Below are positions 1 through 5,212 of a stretch of DNA of 8,638 nucleotides, in pieces. This stretch comes from Chloroflexi bacterium RBG_16_64_43 (GTDB taxonomy: Bacteria > Chloroflexota > Anaerolineae > Anaerolineales > RBG-16-64-43): assembly GCA_001796965.1 (NCBI GenBank), contig MGOA01000071.1, positions 1 through 8,638 on the forward strand, given 5' to 3'. A program made the translations under genes and the position numbers. Under the pieces are notes generated by a model. The model was not told the origin of the DNA. It searched no databases and saw only the letters and a list, made by a program, of their open reading frames with translations. How positions within the stretch are numbered: position 1 is the stretch's first letter; each line of letters opens with the position of its first letter.

Positions 1-49
1 TGTTTCTCGGCAGCCTTACCCCGATGTCACACGCGGCGCCTTGGTTTCA

Positions 50-76
50 AACGTGTGCGTGCCATCCAACGTGTGC
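50..76 (-). repeat. 9-bp direct repeat just downstream of the left-edge promoter
   Basis: On the minus strand, GCACACGTT occurs at 76-68 and again at 58-50, two exact copies with starts 18 bp apart. Allowing two mismatches, the match extends to 13 bases. The copies fall roughly +5 to +31 relative to the transcription start predicted from the promoter at 88-115. That is a common place for an operator or an RNA-level element. With only two copies, chance cannot be excluded. No regulator is recognisable. Confidence 0.4.
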
Positions 77-87
77 TTACATGAGTC

Positions 88-115
88 ATTCTAGACGAGG
101 GTCGGCGTTTGTCAA
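88..115 (-). promoter_or_regulatory. Strong sigma70-like promoter reading leftward out of the window
   Basis: On the minus strand, TTGACA at 115-110 matches the -35 consensus exactly. TAGAAT at 93-88 matches five of six -10 positions, and the spacer is 16 bp. Transcription would start near position 81 and run toward position 1, leaving at least 80 bases of leader inside the window. Because it lies past the end of the cluster's last gene and points away from it, it probably drives a separate transcription unit beyond the left edge. It assumes a housekeeping sigma factor with the usual specificity. Confidence 0.6.
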
Positions 116-205
116 TAGGCGGAGGTAGTCACCGAAGATCGGCAAATCGATACCACGCACTCCTTACAGGAATAAAGCGTCCATACCCCCGCCGTGCGTA
201 CGGTC

Positions 206-224
206 CGGCCTTTGGCCGCGGCCA
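206..224 (-). other. GC-rich palindrome/hairpin downstream of the priming transferase
   Basis: A perfect 12-bp palindrome (TGGCCGCGGCCA, 213-224) overlaps a second inverted repeat, CGGCC-TTT-GGCCG at 206-218. Either could form a short stable hairpin in the transcript about 65-80 bases after the stop codon at 287. No U-run follows on the minus strand, so it does not qualify as an intrinsic terminator. It could be a Rho-assisted end, a 3' processing stem or a protein site. Confidence 0.3.
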
Positions 225-286
225 GCCCTGTGCCCTCTAGGAGTTTCGTTGCATTTCTCGAAGACCGGTTGCGAACGCCCAGTTCC

Positions 287-820
287 TCAGTACGCCCCCT
301 TGCGGCTCACCACCGCGCCCAGGGTCATGAACAGGATGCGCACATCCAGCCACAAGGAGTAGTTCTGCACGTAGTACAGGTCGTCCTCGGTGTGCAGATG
401 CATCGGTTTGTCGGCGCGGCCGTGAACCTGCCACCAGCCGGTGAGCCCCTGCGGAACGACAAAGCGTTTGCGCTGCCAGGGCGCGTAACGTTCCACCAAG
501 TAGGGCAGCTCGGGCCGTGGGCCAACCAGGCTCATCTCGCCGCGCAGGACATTTAGGAGTTGTGGCAGCTCGTCCAGGCTGGTGCGCCGCAGGAAGCGCC
601 CAACGCGAGTCACCCGCGGGTCGTCATACGGTTTATGCAATAACTCCCCGTTCGCGCCGATTTGCTCAACCGCGTGGCGCATGGCCTCTGCCCCGACCAC
701 CATTGTGCGAAACTTCAGCATCTCGAAAAGGCGGCCATTCTCGCCCACGCGTTCTTGACGGAAAAGGGCCAGGCCCGGGCTGTCGAGTCGAATGACGATG
801 GCAATAGCCGACCCTATCAC
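287..820 (-). CDS. Polyprenyl glycosylphosphotransferase, C-terminal catalytic half (frameshifted)
   Basis: This 177-residue frame is the catalytic domain of a bacterial sugar transferase (WbaP/PssY/CpsE class). The family moves a sugar-1-phosphate from a nucleotide sugar to undecaprenyl phosphate at the inner face of the membrane, the first step of repeat-unit assembly. Visible hallmarks are RLDSPG (11-16), FRQERVGENG (20-29), KFRTM (36-40), the SLDELPQLLNVLRGEMSLVGPRPE block (81-104) with the catalytic Asp-Glu pair at 83-84, and GLTGWWQVHGR (125-135). The C-terminus is complete. The N-terminus is not natural: the nominal GTG at 820 has no Shine-Dalgarno sequence and sits inside the membrane helix that should join it to the frame at 817-1698. 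The GTGA overlap with that frame's stop could allow translational coupling, but I read it as a one-base indel. As one protein the two parts give about 470 residues, normal for the family. Confidence 0.9.
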   Translation of the reverse strand: MIGSAIAIVIRLDSPGLALFRQERVGENGRLFEMLKFRTMVVGAEAMRHAVEQIGANGELLHKPYDDPRVTRVGRFLRRTSLDELPQLLNVLRGEMSLVGPRPELPYLVERYAPWQRKRFVVPQGLTGWWQVHGRADKPMHLHTEDDLYYVQNYSLWLDVRILFMTLGAVVSRKGAY

Positions 821-1698
821 GGCAGCCAGCGTGCGAGAAGGAGCGTGACCACAACGTCGAAGACACGCTTGCTCATACGCTGGTAGTCCGAGAGGGCAGG
901 CGCCCGAAGGTCGAGCATGGGCAGCCCGGCGAAGTCTTCAACTCGGGCACGGTGCAGCGCAAGAGAGAAGTAGTCCGGGATGAGCCAGACATTCACCGGC
1001 AGGTCGTGCAACTCGACTACCAGCTGATTGACCCGATCGTGGGCGCGCCGCGGCAGGGCCAGCACGACGTCCGTCACGCCGTGCGTCGCAACCACGGATC
1101 GCATCTGGTCGAGGGGGCCGAGCACATCCGGGTGCAATTGGACCTTGCTCGCGTCGTCGTCGAGAAACCCAACCAACTCAATCCCCAGCCGACGGTGCGC
1201 TTGGACCTCGCGAAGCACCTCTTCCCCCACAATCCCGCGGCCAGCGACAAGGATACGTCTCGCGGATGGCTGGCTGGAGAGTCGGTGGCCCCGTGCCAGT
1301 CGGAAGACCGCACGCCAGGCGACGAGCACCGACCCGCTCAGCCCGATGAAAACAAGAAACAGCACTCGCGAGACATCCCGGAAGGACAGATACAAGAGTC
1401 CGGCCAATAGTATGGCGCTGATCACTGCGCCCAGCGCGATCCCTCCCAATTCCTCGCGCCAACGCAGGTAGCGTCGAGGATCATAGATCGAGAGCATCGC
1501 CAGGGTCGCCACCCACACCGCGCTCGAGATGGGATACATGGGGCCCGGGATTTCAATCGGGCCAAGGATCGTGCGTGTGATAGGCAGGGGGTTGAGCAAC
1601 GGCCGCACCAGGACCGACAGCGCAAGACAACCGGCCACAAGCAGTCCGTCCAAGAGCATCGCGATCAAGGCGAAGTCGGTCGAGAAGCGCCGCACCAT
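817..1698 (-). CDS. Polyprenyl glycosylphosphotransferase, N-terminal half (frameshifted)
   Basis: This 293-residue frame carries the N-terminal part of the same priming enzyme. It shows about four membrane helices (roughly 8-30, 56-72, 86-104 and 111-130). A CoA-binding-like Rossmann domain follows, starting with RRILVAGRGIVG at 147-158 and running to about 240. The linker SKRVFDVVVTLLLA leads into the membrane helix before the catalytic domain. After LLA the frame runs into RWLP and a TGA at 819-817. In the other frame the text continues as LAAVIGSAIAIVIRLDSPG, exactly what the family has. Restoring one base near 831 gives LLAPLAAVIG. The ATG at 1698 is preceded by AAGGA 11 bases upstream and by a good promoter at 1747-1775. 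As written the protein lacks its catalytic domain, so the gene is either inactivated in the source organism or carries a sequencing error. Confidence 0.88.
   Translation of the reverse strand: MVRRFSTDFALIAMLLDGLLVAGCLALSVLVRPLLNPLPITRTILGPIEIPGPMYPISSAVWVATLAMLSIYDPRRYLRWREELGGIALGAVISAILLAGLLYLSFRDVSRVLFLVFIGLSGSVLVAWRAVFRLARGHRLSSQPSARRILVAGRGIVGEEVLREVQAHRRLGIELVGFLDDDASKVQLHPDVLGPLDQMRSVVATHGVTDVVLALPRRAHDRVNQLVVELHDLPVNVWLIPDYFSLALHRARVEDFAGLPMLDLRAPALSDYQRMSKRVFDVVVTLLLARWLP
820..834 (-). other. Frameshift junction in the priming transferase
   Basis: Upstream codons read in phase through GCA at 834-832, while the downstream catalytic frame is in phase from CTG at 829-827. Two bases (831-830) lie between them where three are needed, so one base is missing. 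Inserting a C (GCA CCG CTG) restores the family-like LLAPLAAVIG. The site is not a homopolymer and shows no canonical slippery heptamer, so neither a typical homopolymer error nor classical programmed -1 slippage is obvious. Confidence 0.85.
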
Positions 1699-1746
1699 AA
1701 GATTGGTTGTCCTTGTCGAGCGTGTTTGGAAAGCGAGTGCACGCGC

Positions 1747-1775
1747 AGTATAGTCCGCGCCAGGGGGCGTCGCAA
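1747..1775 (-). promoter_or_regulatory. Sigma70-like promoter upstream of the priming transferase
   Basis: On the minus strand, TTGCGA (1775-1770, four of six consensus bases) is followed after 17 bp by TATACT (1752-1747, five of six). The expected transcription start is near 1740, giving a 5' leader of roughly 40 bases to the ATG at 1698. A small inverted repeat GGCGT-TGCG-ACGCC (1779-1766) covers the -35 element and could be an operator or a weak hairpin. The promoter sits in the 93-base gap after the WecG/TagA gene, so the priming enzyme could be expressed independently of upstream read-through. Confidence 0.55.
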
Positions 1776-1791
1776 CGCCGACTTCAGTCTT

Positions 1792-2595
1792 TCATGGGGC
1801 CTCTGGGTCCACCCTGAGGAGCCCGAGGCTTTCCGCCGCCACCAGCAATCCGAAGAGCGGATACTGCGCATAGCGTCGCCACAGCCTGCGCGGCTCAGTG
1901 GCCAGCCGGAAGAGCCACTCCAACCCGCTCCTCTGGATCCACCGCGGGGCCTGAGGCTTGGTGCCCGAGAGAAAATCGAAGGCTGCGCCAACACCGATGA
2001 ACACCGGTGCGTTAATCCGACCGAGGTGGGCGGCCATCCAGCGCTCCTGCTTGGGAGTCGAAAGCCCAACCCATACCACGTGTGGGTGGACCTGGTTGAT
2101 GCGCGCTGCGATGGCTTCCTCTTCGGCCGCATTCAGCGGCCGAAACGGAGGCGAGCATGTCCCCGCAATCGCCAGGCCTGAATAACGCCGCCCCAACCTC
2201 GCGGCCAACGCTTCGGGCACGCCGGGGCCGCCGCCATATAAGAAGTGGCGCCAGCCGGCGCTCAGAGAAGCCTCACAAATCGCGTTCATCAAGTCCGGGC
2301 CGTAGACCCGGCGCGTTCCCCGCCGGCCGCGCAGGCGCAACAGCCACACCAGTGACATGCCGTCCGGCGTGGTCATGCCGCTGCCATTGAACACCCGGCG
2401 CAGCAGGGGGTCTTGCCAACATTCGAGAATACCGTGGGCCGAGGTCACGCACACGTAGTGTGGCTTGTCGTGCTCTATCCAGTCTCGCACACGCGCCACA
2501 GCGCGCGGAATATCAAGCGCATCCACGCGCACGCCCAGAACATGGACCGGGTTCTCGGCATCCGATGCGCCAGGGGGGTCTAATTCCAAGCGCAC
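1792..2595 (-). CDS. WecG/TagA/CpsF-family glycosyltransferase (GT26)
   Basis: This 267-residue protein belongs to the family that adds N-acetylmannosamine, ManNAcA or related sugars to a lipid-linked first sugar on the cytoplasmic membrane face. Visible elements are VHVLGVRVDAL (17-27), VCVTSAHGI (48-56), TTPDGMSLVW (75-84) with the conserved Asp at 78, RVYGPDLM (96-103), FLYGGGPGV (118-126), VGLSTPKQERW (176-186), FIGVGAAFDFLSG (199-211) and an Arg-rich tail (229-241) of the kind that binds the membrane. A His (54) stands where many members have Asn. I chose GTG at 2595 rather than the longest frame (2667): AGGGA lies 5 bases upstream, the homologous region begins soon after, and it starts one base past the stop of the DUF362 gene, implying coupled translation. 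ATG codons at 2637 and 2643 lack a clear ribosome site. The exact donor sugar cannot be read from sequence. Confidence 0.92.
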   Translation of the reverse strand: MRLELDPPGASDAENPVHVLGVRVDALDIPRAVARVRDWIEHDKPHYVCVTSAHGILECWQDPLLRRVFNGSGMTTPDGMSLVWLLRLRGRRGTRRVYGPDLMNAICEASLSAGWRHFLYGGGPGVPEALAARLGRRYSGLAIAGTCSPPFRPLNAAEEEAIAARINQVHPHVVWVGLSTPKQERWMAAHLGRINAPVFIGVGAAFDFLSGTKPQAPRWIQRSGLEWLFRLATEPRRLWRRYAQYPLFGLLVAAESLGLLRVDPEAP

Positions 2596-2596
2596 G

Positions 2597-3631
2597 TCAT
2601 TCCCTGTGGCCGCGCCGCAGCTCACGGTAGTGTTCATAATCATAGAAGGGGGTGCGCACGCGATCAAGCATCCGGTGCAGGATGCCGGACAGCGGCGAGA
2701 AGTATGCTAAGTAAGTCAGCCCCGGTGAGTGAAAGGCGAGGTACCCTGGGAGATCCGTCAATTCGCGGCGCAGGTAGAACCGCTCGCGCCGGTGGGCATT
2801 GAGGTCGCCCTGCAACTCGACCGCCCCCAGGGCCGGAATCAAGCCGGCCACCTGTGCCCGCCGCAGATGAGGAATGCTCCGCAAGTCGACCTGCATGAGC
2901 TCGCAGGCGATGCGTTCCGCCGCCCCAAGCGGATCGGCAACTAACAGCCAGCCCAATTCCACCGGGTCCCCGCGCATCGGCCCGTTTCGATTGAGGCCGA
3001 ATAGCCCATCGACGATCGCCACCTCGGCGTGCACCGTGCGCTGGATGCCTATAAGCAAATCGGCGAGCCAAGGGTGCAGCCGCAGCCGGCGCGTCGTGGA
3101 GCTCACACACCCCCACAGGTTCTTGAGCGAAAGACTGACGCCGGTGTTGCAGTGGATCTTGGGCACCGGCACACTGATCAGCAGATCGATCTCCTCGCAC
3201 AGGAGCCGTGGCAACGGCACCGCCGCAATACCGCGCCCGGCGTGCATCTCCACTTCCACGGAGGGCAGGCGACTTAGGTTGACCACTCTGGCGCCGTAGC
3301 GGCGCTCGAATTCCAAGAGACCCGTCGCGCGGAATACCTCGTCGATCGGGAAGGGGTTGTAGCCGCCCGAGTCGCCGTCCCCGATGAAGATATGCGAGGT
3401 GTAGTCTCCTAGCGCGCGGACGACGGCCTCGATCGCGGCGGGATGGGTCATCACCCCCGGCCGGTACTCGGGGTACGTTAGATTCGGCTTGAGGAACACA
3501 ACCGAGGAAGATTTGACTCTCTTCTCCAGCCCGATCCACTCCAACCCAGCGGCCACTGCGCGGTCGTAATCCGGCCCAATTGGACCTAGATAGACCCGCG
3601 GCGCTGGTTCGTGGTGCCTAGTGGATTCCAC
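2597..3631 (-). CDS. DUF362 domain protein in a polysaccharide cluster
   Basis: This 344-residue protein matches the DUF362 family by its text: VVFLKPNLTYPEYRPG (44-59) followed by THP, a glycine-rich FIGDGDSGGYN (82-92), PVPKIHCNTGVSLSLKNLWG (155-174) and VDGLFGLNRNGPMRGDP (207-223) leading into ADPLGAAERIACELM. Many DUF362 proteins also carry ferredoxin-type CxxCxxC clusters. None is visible here; the Cys residues are scattered (145, 161, 175, 243). No signal peptide or clear membrane helix is seen. The biochemical role is not established, and I assign none. The start is GTG at 3631, with GAGGA 7 bases upstream at 3643-3639. The longer options (ATG at 3661 or 3721) have poor ribosome sites and add a low-complexity leader. 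Its stop is one base from the start of the WecG/TagA glycosyltransferase, suggesting equal expression and a linked function in glycan assembly. Confidence 0.85.
   Translation of the reverse strand: MESTRHHEPAPRVYLGPIGPDYDRAVAAGLEWIGLEKRVKSSSVVFLKPNLTYPEYRPGVMTHPAAIEAVVRALGDYTSHIFIGDGDSGGYNPFPIDEVFRATGLLEFERRYGARVVNLSRLPSVEVEMHAGRGIAAVPLPRLLCEEIDLLISVPVPKIHCNTGVSLSLKNLWGCVSSTTRRLRLHPWLADLLIGIQRTVHAEVAIVDGLFGLNRNGPMRGDPVELGWLLVADPLGAAERIACELMQVDLRSIPHLRRAQVAGLIPALGAVELQGDLNAHRRERFYLRRELTDLPGYLAFHSPGLTYLAYFSPLSGILHRMLDRVRTPFYDYEHYRELRRGHRE
2601..2605 (-). promoter_or_regulatory. Ribosome binding site of the WecG/TagA gene, inside the DUF362 coding end
   Basis: AGGGA on the minus strand lies 5 bases before GTG at 2595 and within the last codons of the DUF362 gene (stop at 2599-2597). 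This arrangement is typical of translational coupling and decides the start of the downstream glycosyltransferase. Confidence 0.55.
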
Positions 3632-3638
3632 GGTGCGA

Positions 3639-3643
3639 TCCTC
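3639..3643 (-). promoter_or_regulatory. Ribosome binding site fixing the DUF362 start
   Basis: GAGGA on the minus strand lies 7 bases before GTG at 3631. It is the best Shine-Dalgarno match near any candidate start of this gene, and it favours 344 residues over the 374 of the longest open frame. Confidence 0.6.
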
Positions 3644-3753
3644 GGTGAACCTGTTGGGCATGGATGGCGGACAGCGCCATCGTGCATTCCCTGCTAACCC
3701 CGGGCGCCGACCTGCGCTCATCTCTCGTGAGACGATCTCTCACCCGAAGCGAG

Positions 3754-5073
3754 TCACGCCAGCGCGCCTTGCCCATCAACCCGGGGCGTGCCGTCGGAGG
3801 CGAAGAGCGCGGCCCGCATAAGAATAAGGATGACCACAGCCTCCACCAACAACTGGAGTGCGCCTCCCATCACGTGATAGACAGAGGCGGCGGCAACGCC
3901 GACAGCGGTGGATATCGCAATGCCTGAGTAGTACGCCAGAGCGAGGCGTCCAGTTCTGCCGATGGTGCGCACAACGATCTCGTCCACACGGAAGAGGAAT
4001 ATGGGGAGTTGCGCCAACCACAGGACTTCCAGCAAGAGATGGGCCGGGGCAGTGGCGTACGTCGAAGAAAAGAGCAGGGCGAGAACCGGCTGGCCCAAGA
4101 CGATCACAAACACAGCGCCCACCAGCCACGCGCCCAAGCCCACAAGGCGGATCCGTCGCATGTGCCCCTCGACTTGGATTCGCCCACCGCTCGCCATCAG
4201 CCTCCCAGCGACCGCGGACACGCGTGTCTCAAGGATTTCCATCCCGGCGTTGCCCATACGCGCCAGGCTGGACACGGTGGCAAAAATTCCGGCCTGCGGC
4301 AACCCGCCCGCCAACCCTACCACGAAGAGAGGTAACTGGGCCCACAGCCATTGCGCGGGGGCGTTGAGCAGCAGCCAGCGTGTCTCCCGCAGATGTATAC
4401 GCACGTCGGCCAAGATGCCTGCACGATGGGCGCGGATGGAAGGGATCGATCGCGCGGTCGTGATGACCGCGGTCGGCACTAAGCTAAGGGCGAGCACGGC
4501 GATGGCAAGGGGCGCGTTCGATGGGCGCAGCCCGAGCAAGAGGACCATCCGCAGGCCATAGGCCAACAGATCCAACCCCATGGCACGGCGCGCGCCCGAA
4601 AACAAATACGCCGACCGCCGCCCAAAATCCTGGACCTGCGCGAGGAGGAGAAACGCGGCCCACAGTGGCGCCGCGGTGGGACTCGTCGCGGCGCCCGATG
4701 CACTTACCAGTGCAAAAAGCGTCGCGGCACCTAGAAGTGCAGCCGGCAGTGCGACCAGCCCAGCCAATACGCCCAGCACCGCAAGGTATCTGTCGGGCGA
4801 GCTCTTCTGTGGAGCTGCAACGCCGCCCCAGTAGTACACAACAGCTAGGTTGAGCACAATCGTTGCAGCATAAATCGCCAACAGGTATCCAAGTACGCCC
4901 TGGTCACCCGCCGACACAAAGTGGGCCGGAATGGCCAAGCTGAGGAAATTCCCGCCCGAGACCACAGCCTGGTCAAGCACGGCATAGCGGTAGCCATCTC
5001 CCTCCGAATCGGCCTTCCACGTGGGCGCAGCCCTTTCGGTGGGTCGTTCCGCACCGGATCCGGCAGTGCTCAT
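3754..5073 (-). CDS. Wzx-like polysaccharide flippase (MOP superfamily)
   Basis: This 439-residue polytopic membrane protein resembles the Wzx/polysaccharide transport family, which flips undecaprenyl-diphosphate-linked repeat units across the cytoplasmic membrane. After a soluble, charged N-terminal stretch (1-28) comes YAVLDQAVVSGGNFLSLAIPA (30-50), the family's usual first helix, and then about a dozen hydrophobic segments by eye. The block QDFGRRSAYLFSGARRA (148-164) followed by a hydrophobic stretch is typical of the middle of these proteins. The length is close to the family norm of 400-500. ATG at 5073 is preceded by AAGGGT 8 bases upstream. Flippases diverge widely, so the substrate cannot be inferred. 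Placement between a membrane glycosyltransferase and cytoplasmic glycan enzymes supports the role. Confidence 0.82.
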   Translation of the reverse strand: MSTAGSGAERPTERAAPTWKADSEGDGYRYAVLDQAVVSGGNFLSLAIPAHFVSAGDQGVLGYLLAIYAATIVLNLAVVYYWGGVAAPQKSSPDRYLAVLGVLAGLVALPAALLGAATLFALVSASGAATSPTAAPLWAAFLLLAQVQDFGRRSAYLFSGARRAMGLDLLAYGLRMVLLLGLRPSNAPLAIAVLALSLVPTAVITTARSIPSIRAHRAGILADVRIHLRETRWLLLNAPAQWLWAQLPLFVVGLAGGLPQAGIFATVSSLARMGNAGMEILETRVSAVAGRLMASGGRIQVEGHMRRIRLVGLGAWLVGAVFVIVLGQPVLALLFSSTYATAPAHLLLEVLWLAQLPIFLFRVDEIVVRTIGRTGRLALAYYSGIAISTAVGVAAASVYHVMGGALQLLVEAVVILILMRAALFASDGTPRVDGQGALA

Positions 5074-5212
5074 TCGTTCGGACCCTTGCTTGCTGTGCCC
5101 AAGCAGATTCGCCGGCAGTGCGACACGGCAAGTATCGCATTACGCATTGCGGCGAGCGCAATACAAACCTCCGGTCCCTGCCCCGCCATTCCAATACACG
5201 CGAAACCCTGGC
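5074..5212 (-). other. 139-base gap between membrane glycosyltransferase and flippase
   Basis: No coding frame with a ribosome site is visible. The minus strand contains GATACT (5136-5131) preceded by TG one base upstream, an extended -10 look, but the nearest -35-like hexamer (TTGCGC, 5161-5156) is 19 bp away. I regard it as a weak candidate only. No hairpin followed by a U-run is present, so read-through from the upstream gene is plausible. Confidence 0.35.

Larger units (their letters stand above)
1..286. other. Intergenic region at the end of the cluster, no gene seen
   Basis: This stretch lies downstream of the priming transferase and contains no convincing coding frame on either strand. 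The first 180 bases are about 53% GC by hand count, lower than the neighbouring genes, as expected of regulatory DNA. It holds a palindromic hairpin near 206-224, a strong minus-strand promoter at 88-115 and a direct repeat at 50-76, each listed separately. No start codon (ATG, GTG or TTG) after the predicted transcription start opens a frame that stays open to position 1. The gene driven by that promoter must therefore begin beyond the left edge. Confidence 0.7.

Noticed and set aside
50..76. CRISPR or mobile-element repeat
   Set aside because: There are only two 9-bp copies, no spacer array, no terminal inverted repeats and no transposase or cas gene in the window.
206..224. Intrinsic terminator for the cluster
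   Set aside because: The hairpin is short and no U-run follows it on the minus strand, so it was listed only as a palindrome.
820..850. Programmed -1 ribosomal frameshift in the priming transferase
   Set aside because: A -1 shift would be needed, but no X-XXY-YYZ slippery heptamer or obvious downstream structure is seen; a simple indel explains the sequence better.
952..1410. Plus-strand open frame of 152 codons opposite the priming transferase
   Set aside because: There is no ribosome site or family-like text, and the minus strand encodes the CoA-binding-like domain here.
2664..3539. Second minus-strand open frame of 291 codons inside the DUF362 gene
   Set aside because: It is Arg-rich with no recognisable motif, whereas the overlapping frame carries clear DUF362 motifs. 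It is an out-of-frame shadow.
3727..3743. Inverted repeat GTGAGA-CGATC-TCTCAC before the DUF362 gene
   Set aside because: Six-base arms without a U-run or a nearby promoter are expected by chance at this rate; no function can be supported.
3858..4561. Long plus-strand open frames (3858-4367 and 3962-4561)
   Set aside because: They lie opposite the flippase gene, have Arg/Pro/Ser-rich low-complexity translations with no family resemblance, and are the antisense shadows expected of GC-rich coding DNA.
5131..5161. Possible promoter before the flippase gene (TTGCGC, 19 bp, GATACT)
   Set aside because: The spacer is too long and both hexamers are weak; only the extended -10 form is suggestive.
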